Part shown: positions 32,640 to 42,089 of the stretch, piece after piece
Position numbering within the stretch: position 1 is the first letter of the stretch
Layout: the number at the start of each line of letters is the position of its first letter
Source: NORP309 sp964564165
GTDB taxonomy: Bacteria; Pseudomonadota; Gammaproteobacteria; Xanthomonadales; Marinicellaceae
DNA length: 52,314 nt
NCBI GenBank assembly: GCA_964564165.1
Contig: CAZLZZ010000002.1
Coordinates: 1 to 52,314 of the forward strand
Direction: 5' to 3'
The notes under the pieces: model-generated
Database searches by the model: none
The model's input: the letters and a program-made list of their open reading frames with translations, nothing else
Told to the model about the DNA's origin: nothing
Position numbers and translations under genes: made by a program

Positions 32640-34409
32640 ATGAATAAAAGCCAATCATTAGCAACCATTATTACACCCATAGTCAAATCACTGTATGCAA
32701 AAGGTATTATTGAAAAAAAAGATGCCACCAGAATATTGCGCAATGCCAATTTAACTTCTGTTACATCGGTTCATCCGTATGTCACTTTATCTGATTATAA
32801 ACTAAACAACAAGCAAACTGACAAGCCCGTTTCTATTGAGTTCATCACTCAATTTGTTGCAGAAATGAATGGCCTTGACTATTTAAAAATAGATCCGACC
32901 AAGGTCAATGTTAACAAAGTCACATCTGCAGTTTCTCAAGCCTACGCAACCACGCATAAAATACTGCCAGTGGCGATTGATACCGAAACAGTTACTTTTG
33001 CCGTGGCCGATCCCAAAGACATCGTATGGGTTGAAGAGCTGCAGAGAATTTTAAAACTCAATGTTGTGCGCATTCACTCAAACCCATTGGACATCCAGCG
33101 TTTATTGTTTGAATTTTATGGGGTTAATAAATCGGTAAAGCAAGCACAGAAACAACACAAAAACCGCAAGCTAGACTCTATATTAAACCTGGAGCAATTG
33201 GTCAAGCTTGGCAGTAAAGGCGATTTATCAGCCGATGACCAACACATAGTTAATATTGTTGATTGGTTATTGCAATTTGCTTTCGACCAAAGAGCCAGTG
33301 ATATTCATCTTGAGCCCAAACGAAGTGAGTCAATTGTTAGATTTAGAATTGATGGTCGCTTACATAATGTTTATGTTTTACCAACAATGGTCATGTCAGC
33401 AGTAGTAAGTCGCATTAAAATACTCTCTCGTATCGATGTTGCAGAAAAAAGAAAGCCCCAGGATGGGCGCATTAAGACACTGAGTGCTGATGCCAAAGAA
33501 GTTGAGTTGCGTGTTTCAACCATGCCAACAACCTTTGGTGAGAAATGTGTCATGCGTATTTTTGATCCAGATGCAGTGGTTGAAAAATACGAAGACTTAG
33601 GTTTCTCACCAGATGAAATCAAACAGTGGTTGCAAATGATTAGCCGCCCTAATGGTATAGTCTTAGTCACTGGCCCAACAGGTTCTGGTAAAACCACAAC
33701 ACTTTACTCAACCCTAAGGCAGCTGGCAACCGAAGATGTTAATGTCTCTTCAGTAGAAGACCCGATCGAGATGGTATTCCCAGAGCTTAACCAAATGCAA
33801 GTCAACCCCAAAATTGGTTTAGAGTTTTCCAGTGGTATTCGTACCTTGATGCGCCAAGATCCAGATATTATCATGGTAGGTGAGATTCGTGATTTAGAAA
33901 CAGCCAAAATGGCGGTCCAGGCCTCTCTGACCGGACATTTGGTTTTGTCAACGTTACACACCAATGATGCCCCTTCGGCGATTAATCGTTTGTTGGACTT
34001 AGGTGTTCCAGACTATTTGTTGCGATCAACATTGGCTGGCGTTATAGCTCAGAGACTGGTTCGTTTGTTGTGTCCTCATTGCAAGGAAGCATCGCCGGTA
34101 GATGCCGAGGCTTGGGTTTCTCTTGTGCATCCTTGGGATATTGATATACCCGATAAAATTTACCACAAAGTAGGCTGTTTAGAGTGCCGCAATACTGGTT
34201 ATCATGGCCGCACAGGTGTTTATGAAATCATGCCCATAAATTCTGGTCTGCGCAAATTAATCAAAGAGAAAATGCCTGCTGAAACCATAGCAAAAGAATC
34301 GTACAATTTAGGCATGCAACCCTTAAGGTTGTCTATTGCCAATTTATTAAAATCAGGAAAAACATCACTAGAAGAGGCAATAAAACTTGTTCCACCCGAG
34401 TATGACTAA
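32640..34409 (+). CDS. GspE/PilB-type secretion ATPase
   Basis: A protein of 589 residues. An N-terminal MshEN-like domain (about 45-155), then the AAA+ motor with Walker A GPTGSGKTTT (about 345-354), the Asp box and Walker B region DPDIIMVGEIRD, the His box STLHTND and a tetra-Cys zinc motif (CPHC and CLEC). Such motors drive type II secretion or type IV pili. Only this gene is present, with no GspF/PilC or pilin, so the machine it serves is unknown. Confidence 0.92.
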   Translation: MNKSQSLATIITPIVKSLYAKGIIEKKDATRILRNANLTSVTSVHPYVTLSDYKLNNKQTDKPVSIEFITQFVAEMNGLDYLKIDPTKVNVNKVTSAVSQAYATTHKILPVAIDTETVTFAVADPKDIVWVEELQRILKLNVVRIHSNPLDIQRLLFEFYGVNKSVKQAQKQHKNRKLDSILNLEQLVKLGSKGDLSADDQHIVNIVDWLLQFAFDQRASDIHLEPKRSESIVRFRIDGRLHNVYVLPTMVMSAVVSRIKILSRIDVAEKRKPQDGRIKTLSADAKEVELRVSTMPTTFGEKCVMRIFDPDAVVEKYEDLGFSPDEIKQWLQMISRPNGIVLVTGPTGSGKTTTLYSTLRQLATEDVNVSSVEDPIEMVFPELNQMQVNPKIGLEFSSGIRTLMRQDPDIIMVGEIRDLETAKMAVQASLTGHLVLSTLHTNDAPSAINRLLDLGVPDYLLRSTLAGVIAQRLVRLLCPHCKEASPVDAEAWVSLVHPWDIDIPDKIYHKVGCLECRNTGYHGRTGVYEIMPINSGLRKLIKEKMPAETIAKESYNLGMQPLRLSIANLLKSGKTSLEEAIKLVPPEYD

Positions 34410-35130
34410 ATTTATTGCCATTATCCAGACAGGACAAGCCATACCGTCGGCATTAGAAAAATATGGAGATTTTAATGATTGGTTTATCCGAGGTATGGAT
34501 ATTGACCCTTCTCAAACCAAAACCTACCGTGTTTTTGAACAGCTGGATTTCCCGAATATAAAGAACATTGCTGGAATAATTGTCACTGGATCTGGAACGA
34601 TGGTTACCGAAGAACTCGATTGGAGCAAAGCCACAATAAATTGGCTCAAGCCGCTATTGGACAAGGATATTCCCATTCTTGGAATTTGTTATGGGCACCA
34701 ATTACTGGCGAAATCATTGGGAGGAGTTGTTGAATGGAACCCCAATGGCAGAGAAACGGGACAAGTCGAGATGCACCTTACAAGTAACTTGCGAAATGAT
34801 TTATTGTTTGCAAATATCGCAGCCCCAAACTCCAACTGTTTGAAACTTTTTGCCACACACCAACAGTCAGTAACCCAACTTCCCAGCAATGTGACCCTTC
34901 TTGGTTCCACCAATCTAGATCCCAACCATGCTTTTAGGTACAAAAAACACATCTGGGGGCTGCAATTTCACCCTGAATTCACCGCGGATATTATTAAAGA
35001 ATATATCCATGCCCGTGCTACCGACCTTATTCAAGAAGGGCTGAATCCAACTAAGCTAATTGCCTCTATCGAAAATACCAGCAAAGGAATGTTGCTATTG
35101 GAAAGATTTAAAAGAACATGCAAGTTCTAA
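34402..35130 (+). CDS. Class I glutamine amidotransferase-like protein
   Basis: A protein of 242 residues from ATG 34402, which overlaps the GspE stop by 8 bases; an ATG five codons earlier is less likely. It has the amidotransferase triad: Cys96 in GICYGHQLL, His190 and Glu192 in LQFHPEF. It stands alone without a synthase domain, as in the YfeJ/GATase1-like proteins that release ammonia or hydrolyse gamma-glutamyl bonds. The substrate is not known. Confidence 0.88.
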   Translation: MTKFIAIIQTGQAIPSALEKYGDFNDWFIRGMDIDPSQTKTYRVFEQLDFPNIKNIAGIIVTGSGTMVTEELDWSKATINWLKPLLDKDIPILGICYGHQLLAKSLGGVVEWNPNGRETGQVEMHLTSNLRNDLLFANIAAPNSNCLKLFATHQQSVTQLPSNVTLLGSTNLDPNHAFRYKKHIWGLQFHPEFTADIIKEYIHARATDLIQEGLNPTKLIASIENTSKGMLLLERFKRTCKF

Positions 35131-35228
35131 GAGACATATTCACCGAGCAGATTTTTTTAAATAACAAAAATTAGTTTTATTTGTTTAAAATGTTTGAGGC
35201 ATTTGTGATTCCCGTCTCAAAATTCAAC

Positions 35229-35257
35229 TTGTTAAAGGGCTATAATAGGGCTATAAT
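35229..35257 (+). promoter_or_regulatory. Sigma-70 promoter of the DUF1631 gene with a duplicated -10
   Basis: TTGTTA (35229-35234), 17 bases, TATAAT (35252-35257), then about 32 bases to the ATG of the DUF1631 gene. An 11-bp tandem duplication (GGGCTATAATA at 35238 and 35249) has made a second TATAAT at 35241-35246, only 6 bases from the -35. The downstream -10 is the one at proper distance. Confidence 0.72.
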
Positions 35258-35289
35258 AGAAATTAGGTTTACAATAATTATCGCCTGTC

Positions 35290-37686
35290 ATGAATGATAA
35301 AAAACAACAAATAGCTAGCTTAGCGACACATAGAAAAAATCAAGAAGTTTCTGATTTTGGTGAGTTACTGCCTCAAATATTGACTAAATTCGTTATAGAC
35401 CTAAAACCTAAATTAATTCTTTGCTTTGAGTCACTAGATGACACCTTGTTTGACTTAGCAGAAAAAGCCGATACAAATCAAAAACAAACGCTGTACTTTG
35501 AATCTATGCGCAATGTGCGCAAATCTCGCGACAAAATTTTTATTGGTTTTTTCAAACAAATCAAGAAAACTTTTGTCTCTTTCAAAAAAAATGAGTTTGA
35601 CTTCTTTGAAACAGAAAGTGCTAATACAGACCAGGACTCTTTATCACTGTCTCTCATTGATGAAAAAGAATTAGACGAAACTTTGGCAAAAATAAATCTA
35701 ATTCAAAAATCAGAGATGGTTTATCATCGCCACATATTTGCATTAAAAAAGAGGTTCTCATTGCTGGCTTCTGGGTCAAAACTATCAACTGAACAAGTTC
35801 CAATAAGCCCTTCTGTGTTGGTAAACTCCTTTGCCAACAGTATTAAGGTATTGGAGATGGATATCACCACAAAACTAGTTTTGTACAAGTTATTTGAAAG
35901 AACTGTCATGGGTCAGTTGAATAATTTTTATAACCATATCAATGACTTTCTAATAGAGAAAGGAATCCTGCCACAAATTAAATACAATATCGGTAGAACA
36001 GGTCAAGGAAACGGTCAAGGAAACGGTCAGACCAGCACTGGTTTGCCACAGAAGGTGTCGCCAGAAGCCAATCAACTTGAAGACCAGTCTGAAGTAACTC
36101 AACAAGGAAATGGAAATACTCAAGGGGAAAGCTACAATGCCTCTGAGGGACATAACGTTGATCCAAATTTTCAGATAATTTCACAGTTGTTTAAGCGCAG
36201 TCATCAACAGAATGATCAAAATGCACCGTTCAATAATCTTAACAATCTCAATAACAACAATTCTTCAATGCAAGCATCGGGCACTCACTCATCTGTTGCC
36301 AATATAGACATGGGATCAATGATGAATGCCTTGTCTATTTTACAAAGGGAAGTATTGGGCAATGTTGAAAACAAACATTTCTTAAACAAATCGCCCATTG
36401 AAATTAAGAACGATTTAATTAATCAACTGCATAAATTAGATGCCAATTCGAAAGACAAAAAGGTCAGGCAAAAGGATGAAGATACCATAAACCTTGTTGC
36501 TCTATTGTTTCAATTTATTGTAGAAGATAGGAACCTCCCTGATTCAATTCAAGTAATTTTGGCCAGGTTACAAATTCCGTATTTAAAAATTGCGTTACAA
36601 GACAGCCATTTATTTGCCGATAAAACACATCCTGCTCGCACCTTATTGGACAAGCTTTCATTGGCATCTGTTGGTTGGAATGAGGATACTGATAAAAATA
36701 ACCGTTTTATTTCAAAATTAGAACAGATTGTCCATGACATATTAGATCTTGACGAATATGGTTATGAGGTTTTTACTGCTTTACAAACGGATTTTGAAAA
36801 ATTCCTAAAACAGCTCAATAAAAAATCAGATGTCTTACAAAGACGTACCCAGCAAAAAACCATTGGGCAAGAAAAAATCAGTCAAGCCAAAGAATACACC
36901 GCTCAATTATTGGTTGATAAAATAACCAATAAGCAAATGCCAATTTTGGTCAGAGACATCCTTCTAGGAGAGTGGTCAAATGTATTGGTTTTAATGCATT
37001 TGAGACACACAACTGATTCTGAAGAATACCAACAGAAAATTTTATTCATTGACGATATTATTAAGTATTGTGCGCCAATTAATAACACGCAAGTGACAAA
37101 AACTGATGTTCAAAAACTTTCAGAACTCTATAAAACAGGCCTTGACTTACTTGCTTACCAAGCAAAGGAGCTTATTGATAAGCAACACGAACTGGTTAGT
37201 TGTATCTATGAAGTTCACAACATTGACCTATTACATAAAGACAACCAAGACCCAGTTGAGTATATACTTGCTGAAGAAATTCTAAAGCTATCTGAAAATC
37301 ATAAACAAAATGAAATTTCTGAATATATTGAAAAAATCATAGCGCCTTCAGAAGACAAACAAATTTATGAAAAAATTGATGACGAATTTTCTGAAATGGT
37401 AAGCGCATTAGAAGTCAGCACCTGGATGGAGTTTTTTCAGCCTGATAAAACGACTATTAGGGCCAAACTTTCTTGGATTAGTCCCATTACAGGAAAATTT
37501 TTATTTGTTAATTCTAGAGGTTTAAAAACATCGGACAAAACCAAACTAGCACTGGCCGAGGGCTTCCGAAACAGTTCAATTAGACTGTTAGAAAAGATAG
37601 CTTTATTTGACAGGGCTTTAGACTCAATAGCCAAAAATTTAGAAAAGAAAACCACTAAACCAGAAGATTCAACGACTGCGGACTAA
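35290..37686 (+). CDS. DUF1631 family protein
   Basis: A protein of 798 residues without signal peptide or membrane helix. The C-terminal third carries the DUF1631 pattern (TWMEFFQP, RAKLSWISPITGKFLFVNSRG). Family function is unknown. Residues about 240-330 are low-complexity: a 12-base tandem repeat codes for GQGN copies, followed by Gln/Asn/Ser-rich stretches (FNNLNNLNNNNSS), so a flexible linker joins the N-terminal helical part to the rest. Single gene with its own promoter. Confidence 0.85.
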   Translation: MNDKKQQIASLATHRKNQEVSDFGELLPQILTKFVIDLKPKLILCFESLDDTLFDLAEKADTNQKQTLYFESMRNVRKSRDKIFIGFFKQIKKTFVSFKKNEFDFFETESANTDQDSLSLSLIDEKELDETLAKINLIQKSEMVYHRHIFALKKRFSLLASGSKLSTEQVPISPSVLVNSFANSIKVLEMDITTKLVLYKLFERTVMGQLNNFYNHINDFLIEKGILPQIKYNIGRTGQGNGQGNGQTSTGLPQKVSPEANQLEDQSEVTQQGNGNTQGESYNASEGHNVDPNFQIISQLFKRSHQQNDQNAPFNNLNNLNNNNSSMQASGTHSSVANIDMGSMMNALSILQREVLGNVENKHFLNKSPIEIKNDLINQLHKLDANSKDKKVRQKDEDTINLVALLFQFIVEDRNLPDSIQVILARLQIPYLKIALQDSHLFADKTHPARTLLDKLSLASVGWNEDTDKNNRFISKLEQIVHDILDLDEYGYEVFTALQTDFEKFLKQLNKKSDVLQRRTQQKTIGQEKISQAKEYTAQLLVDKITNKQMPILVRDILLGEWSNVLVLMHLRHTTDSEEYQQKILFIDDIIKYCAPINNTQVTKTDVQKLSELYKTGLDLLAYQAKELIDKQHELVSCIYEVHNIDLLHKDNQDPVEYILAEEILKLSENHKQNEISEYIEKIIAPSEDKQIYEKIDDEFSEMVSALEVSTWMEFFQPDKTTIRAKLSWISPITGKFLFVNSRGLKTSDKTKLALAEGFRNSSIRLLEKIALFDRALDSIAKNLEKKTTKPEDSTTAD

Positions 37687-37981
37687 ATATACTTTATCCA
37701 TTTCACCAAGACATTGTGAAGAAACTATCGGAATCGCGACTTTAGTCGCGCCTAAATATTTTAAAATGACAGGGCTAAAGCACCGATTCCGCTTTTAATC
37801 TCACGCACCAACACGCCATTGCCAATTCCGTGAAGGCGCATTAATGTCTTGTTGAAACTTTAAGGTGAGTTTACCCACCTTGATTTTATAAGATCATAAA
37901 TCTAAAAGTTTCGTTTTATGCCTTGAAACCATATAGATTAACACCTGCGCAATAATAGCAGCGGGTGCGAGTAGTTACATT
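37687..37981. repeat. REP/BIME-like cluster 1 in a gene-free stretch
   Basis: Between the DUF1631 and carbonic anhydrase genes. CGGAATCG (37729-37736) and CGATTCCG (37784-37791) are inverted; the left one contains the perfect hairpin CGCGAC-TTTA-GTCGCG (37735-37750) and the right one GGTGCTTTAGCCCTG read backwards. A palindrome AAGGTGAGTTTACCCACCTT lies at 37862-37881. At 37969-37978 stands GAGTAGTTAC, the end of the MITE family. No gene. Confidence 0.75.
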
Positions 37982-38506
37982 TTATTGGTATTTATTCTTC
38001 AACTTAACATAATGATTAGCAGAGTATTCCAAATCTGCCATTTGTTTTGGGGTTAAGTCCCTGATTTTTTTTGCAGGATTGCCCAACCACAGTTCACCGG
38101 TTTTGATGTGTTTATTGGGCGGAACAACCGACCCCGCTCCAACCATAGAATGGTGTTCAATCACACATTTATCCATCACTGTTGCGCCCATGCCGATTAA
38201 ACAATAATCACCAATTTCACAGGCATGTAAAATAGCCGCATGACCTATGGTTACACCCTTGCCAATTTTCAACGGCCCGCCAGCTAAATCATGCGCACTT
38301 TTATGGGTGACATGTAGTATACTTCCATCTTGGATATTGGTGTCATCACCAATACGGATAGAATTAACATCGCCACGCACGACCGTCATAGGCCAAATTG
38401 AACAATTTTTGCCAATTTTAACATCGCCAATGACACAAGACTGTGGGTCGATATAAGTAGAATCGTGAATTTGGGGGATATAATTTTCAAATTTTCGAAT
38501 AGACAT
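37982..38506 (-). CDS. Gamma carbonic anhydrase family protein
   Basis: A protein of 174 residues made of hexapeptide repeats forming a left-handed beta helix (DVKIGKNCSIWPMTVVRGDV, VTIGHAAILHACEIGDYCLIGMGATVMD). The metal-binding His residues of the family are visible in HVTHKSAHD and GHAAILH. Proteins of this kind (YrdA, CaiE, PaaY) form trimers; some hydrate CO2, others act as thioesterases. Its start is only 15 bases from the divergent DUF819 start. Confidence 0.9.
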   Translation of the reverse strand: MSIRKFENYIPQIHDSTYIDPQSCVIGDVKIGKNCSIWPMTVVRGDVNSIRIGDDTNIQDGSILHVTHKSAHDLAGGPLKIGKGVTIGHAAILHACEIGDYCLIGMGATVMDKCVIEHHSMVGAGSVVPPNKHIKTGELWLGNPAKKIRDLTPKQMADLEYSANHYVKLKNKYQ

Positions 38507-38521
38507 AGGAATAATAATTTA

Positions 38522-39775
38522 ATGAACGAGCAAACTATACCACTAATTCAATCAGATGCTGTTTTATTTGGCATCTTAGCAGGCATATTAGGACTGGTTT
38601 TTTATACCCAACAACACCAAGCTAGTTTTTGGAAGAAGTTTTATGGTGTTATTCCTGCATTACTGTTGTGTTATTTCTTGCCTTCTTTGTTGAATACATT
38701 TGGCTTGGTCAACCCTGAAAACTCAAATTTGTACTATGTTGCATCTCGTTATTTGCTGCCCGCTGCTTTGGTTCTTTTGGCTATCAGCGTTGATTTAAAA
38801 GGCATTATAAGACTGGGGCCCAAAGCTGGAATTATGTTCCTAACTGGCACACTGGGTATAATTATTGGTGGCCCCATTGCTTTTATTGTTGTTCGCTACT
38901 TTTTCCCAGAAGCCTTTGCAGGCTCTTCTGCCGATGAAATCTGGAGGGGCATGACAACTTTGGCTGGCAGTTGGATTGGTGGTGGCGCGAATCAAGCGGC
39001 CATGAAAGAAATTTATAATGTATCAGATGAAGCTTTTGCCAAAATGATAGCAGTTGATATTATTTGGGCAAGTCTTTGGATGGGAGTTCTGTTGTATATG
39101 TCAAAAAGAGCAAAAGCCATTGATGAAAAAACTGGCGCAGATGTTTCTGCCATTGAACGCATTAAATTAAAAATGGAAACGTTCCAAACCGAAAATGCCC
39201 GAAATTTCAACTTAAACGATTTAATGTTTATATTGGCTGTTGCTTTTGTTGCTACGGGTATTGGTCATGCAATCGCAGACTGGATTGCACCTTATATCCA
39301 AGAGAACTATCCCTCTTTAAATAACCTCTCATTAGGTTCGCCATTTTTTTGGTTGGTAGTTGTTTCTACTTCGATTGGTGTATTTTTATCATTCACCAAA
39401 GCCCGCAAACTTGAAGGAGGCGGTGCATCGGCTGTTGGCACGGTCTTTATCTATATTTTAGTTGCAACTATCGGTTTAAAGATGGACGTGATGAAGATTT
39501 TCGATGACCCAGTGGTGTTTTTAATTGGTGGTATTTGGATTGGTATTCACGCTATTTTATTGCTAGTTGTTGGCAAACTTATCAAAGCACCTTTGTTTTT
39601 CCTTGCAGTAGGCTCGCAAGCCAATGTTGGAGGTGCTGCATCAGCTCCAGTTGTTGCTACCGCCTTTCATCCATCACTAGCACCTGTTGGTGTTTTATTG
39701 GCAGTATTTGGCTACACAATTGGCACTTTAGGCGCATGGTTCACAGGAGTTTTGTTGCAAATGATTGCGGGCTAA
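38522..39775 (+). CDS. DUF819 family membrane protein
   Basis: A protein of 417 residues from ATG 38522, which has AGGA about ten bases upstream; an ATG at 38465 lies inside the divergent gene and is unlikely. About ten membrane helices with DUF819 blocks TTLAGSWIGGGANQAAMKE, SVDLKGIIRLGPKA and VGSQANVGGAASAPVVA. It resembles the two-fold repeat of small-molecule carriers, but the substrate is unknown. It converges with nadE. Confidence 0.9.
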   Translation: MNEQTIPLIQSDAVLFGILAGILGLVFYTQQHQASFWKKFYGVIPALLLCYFLPSLLNTFGLVNPENSNLYYVASRYLLPAALVLLAISVDLKGIIRLGPKAGIMFLTGTLGIIIGGPIAFIVVRYFFPEAFAGSSADEIWRGMTTLAGSWIGGGANQAAMKEIYNVSDEAFAKMIAVDIIWASLWMGVLLYMSKRAKAIDEKTGADVSAIERIKLKMETFQTENARNFNLNDLMFILAVAFVATGIGHAIADWIAPYIQENYPSLNNLSLGSPFFWLVVVSTSIGVFLSFTKARKLEGGGASAVGTVFIYILVATIGLKMDVMKIFDDPVVFLIGGIWIGIHAILLLVVGKLIKAPLFFLAVGSQANVGGAASAPVVATAFHPSLAPVGVLLAVFGYTIGTLGAWFTGVLLQMIAG

Positions 39776-39816
39776 TAAAGTTTAAATTTAGCCACAGTGA
39801 CCAAGTTTTACAGGCA

Positions 39817-41436
39817 CTAGATGATACCTGGGTAACCATTGGTAATTGGCATTCTGCGATCCTTTCCAAAAGCCATTTTAGTAACACGGGGCCCAGGAGC
39901 TGCTTGTTGCCGTTTGTATTCGTTTCTATCAACCATTTTTAAGATTTTTTTTACCAAATCCAAATCATGTCCATAACTGGCAATTTGTTCAGCGTCTTTA
40001 AAGTCATGGATGTAAGCCTTGAGGATATCATCCAAAATTTCATAATCAGGCAAGGAATCAGAATCTTTTTGATTCGGCCGCAATTCAGCTGAAGGCGGTT
40101 TTGTGATAGTATTTTGCGGGATTACAGGGCTAATTGAATTGCGGTATTCGCACAATTCATAAACCTGCCCTTTAAACAAATCTTTAATAATAGAAAAACC
40201 GCCCGCCATATCACCATACAGCGTGCTATAACCAACAGCAATTTCACTTTTATTGCCCGTGGATAATAATATGGCATTTTGATTGTTGGCAAAGCTCATG
40301 GCAATCACACCGCGAATACGCGCTTGAATATTTTCATCGGTGAGGTTTTGATAATAATCGTCCATCAACGGCGTTAAGGTTTTTTCAAAGCCTGCATGGA
40401 ACGGTTCAATTTCAATGGTATGGGTAGTGATATTTAAGCTTTTAGCTAACAACAAGGCATCCTGGATAGAGTGCTTGGAAGAGAACTTAGAAGGCAACAA
40501 CAAACCTGTTATGTTTTCAGCCCCCAAAGCATCCACAGCAATAGCAGCCGTTAATGCCGAATCGATGCCTCCAGATAAACAAATGATGGCTTTGCTAAAA
40601 CCGTTCTTATGAAAATAATCATGGGTACTAAGGGTTAAGGCTTGATAAATTTCTGTCAATTTATCTAAGCGCGGACTGATAGAGTTTTGTTGTTGATTGG
40701 TATCGAAAATCAACAACTCTTGTTTAAAGGTTGGACATTGTGCCAACAATTCTCCGTTTGAATTAATGATAACGCTGGTGCCATCAAATACCAACTCGTC
40801 CTGGCCACCGTACATATTACAATAAATTAAATTGGCGTTATTGTCTTTACAGCGTTTTTGCAACATGCGAATGCGCGAGCCAATTTTCCCCGTGGCATAC
40901 GGTGATGCGGATATATTGAGCAGCCAGTCAATTTTTTCTTTGCCCTGTTGCACCACAATTTGCGCATCATTCCAAATGTCTTCGCAGATATTAACCCCAA
41001 ACTTGTAGCTGCTTTCATTAATTTCGGTTTCTATGATGCCATCATGCGAGCCTTTGGTAAAATATCGGTGTTCATCAAACACCAAATAATTGGGCAATTG
41101 GTGCTTGTCGTAAATCATCTTTATCTTACCATTTTGAATAAATGCTGCAGAATTGTGGCGTTTTTCAGGTTCATTCGGGTGATTTCGCGGAAAACCAATT
41201 ACCACACATATATTTTGACACTGTTCAGCAATAGTCTTTACCGATGCCAGACAGTCATCAATAAATTGTTGATGATACAACAAGTCTTCAGGTAAATAAC
41301 CACAGACAGTCAGTTCAGGAAACACCAACAAATCAACATCTTGTGTTTGCGCTTGTTTAATGTTTTCTAAAATCATTTGTTGGTTTTTTTTAATATGACC
41401 AACGGTTAAATTTATTTGTGCTATGGCAATTTTCAT
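39817..41436 (-). CDS. nadE: Glutamine-dependent NAD+ synthetase
   Basis: A protein of 539 residues. N-terminal nitrilase-type glutaminase (about 1-250) with Glu41, Lys111 and Cys151 (NICEDIW) as the triad; C-terminal synthetase (about 265-539) with the PP-loop SGGIDSALT. It makes NAD+ from deamido-NAD with ammonia taken from glutamine. Both active sites are complete. Single gene; its start faces the large repeat-rich gap. Confidence 0.95.
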   Translation of the reverse strand: MKIAIAQINLTVGHIKKNQQMILENIKQAQTQDVDLLVFPELTVCGYLPEDLLYHQQFIDDCLASVKTIAEQCQNICVVIGFPRNHPNEPEKRHNSAAFIQNGKIKMIYDKHQLPNYLVFDEHRYFTKGSHDGIIETEINESSYKFGVNICEDIWNDAQIVVQQGKEKIDWLLNISASPYATGKIGSRIRMLQKRCKDNNANLIYCNMYGGQDELVFDGTSVIINSNGELLAQCPTFKQELLIFDTNQQQNSISPRLDKLTEIYQALTLSTHDYFHKNGFSKAIICLSGGIDSALTAAIAVDALGAENITGLLLPSKFSSKHSIQDALLLAKSLNITTHTIEIEPFHAGFEKTLTPLMDDYYQNLTDENIQARIRGVIAMSFANNQNAILLSTGNKSEIAVGYSTLYGDMAGGFSIIKDLFKGQVYELCEYRNSISPVIPQNTITKPPSAELRPNQKDSDSLPDYEILDDILKAYIHDFKDAEQIASYGHDLDLVKKILKMVDRNEYKRQQAAPGPRVTKMAFGKDRRMPITNGYPGII

Positions 41437-42089
41437 TAATTTTTATCTGCATAAGTTTATCAGTCCATTGTATTTTAACTTTCATTTAGACACAAAGAAA
41501 AGAAGTGTCTATATAAAATCAAGTGGGTAGATGGTTATATTGACTGCCTAAAACAAACTCACAATCAAAATTGGGGTCGTGATTTTAGTCGCATTTTTTT
41601 AACGCTACCTTTCCATAAAACGCTAAGTGTCAACAAATCAATCTTTACCATCAAAGCTTCAGAAAAATAGACTTTTAGCACACCATTTTTGCTAGTTTAT
41701 TAATAAGGTGGGATTTTCCCACCTTACATGTGAGTATTAAAATAAAGTACAGATTGGTATCATTCCATAAAATAAAATGCAGGACTAAAGTCCCACCCCC
41801 TTAAGTTGGGAGTTAACTTGTAAAAGTAAACGTTTCAATGTTGATGTGATTTTAATAAATCCTTGAGACTAATGGTTTTCTTCTTATATGGGAAATTTCA
41901 AATTAGCTTACCCACTGGATTTAACATAGAGCCAAAAATATTTACATTTTTTAACGGGATAGTAGTGATAAAATATATTGAATAAAGATTTCAAACACGG
42001 TATTATTTAAGAAACATTAGATATTGGAGTTAATTATAGAAATGGCAAATATAAATAGAAACAGTAATAATTGTTAGCACTATAAAGTG
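41437..42089. repeat. 650-bp gene-free stretch with REP/BIME-like cluster 2
   Basis: No ORF of note. It holds GGGGTCGTGATTTTAGTCGC (41573-41592) and, inverted, GCAGGACTAAAGTCCCACCC (41779-41798), a mate pair of the same family as cluster 1. Between them is the palindrome TAAGGTGGGA-TTT-TCCCACCTTA (41704-41726) and a smaller hairpin TAGCA...TGCTA. At 41950-41968 stands TTTAACGGGATAGTAGTGA, which recurs at 43037-43055. Confidence 0.75.

Noticed and set aside
42042..42077. Eleven-codon ORF just before the MepA-like gene, as a leader peptide
   Set aside because: It has no regulatory codon run and no hairpin pair; too short to support.
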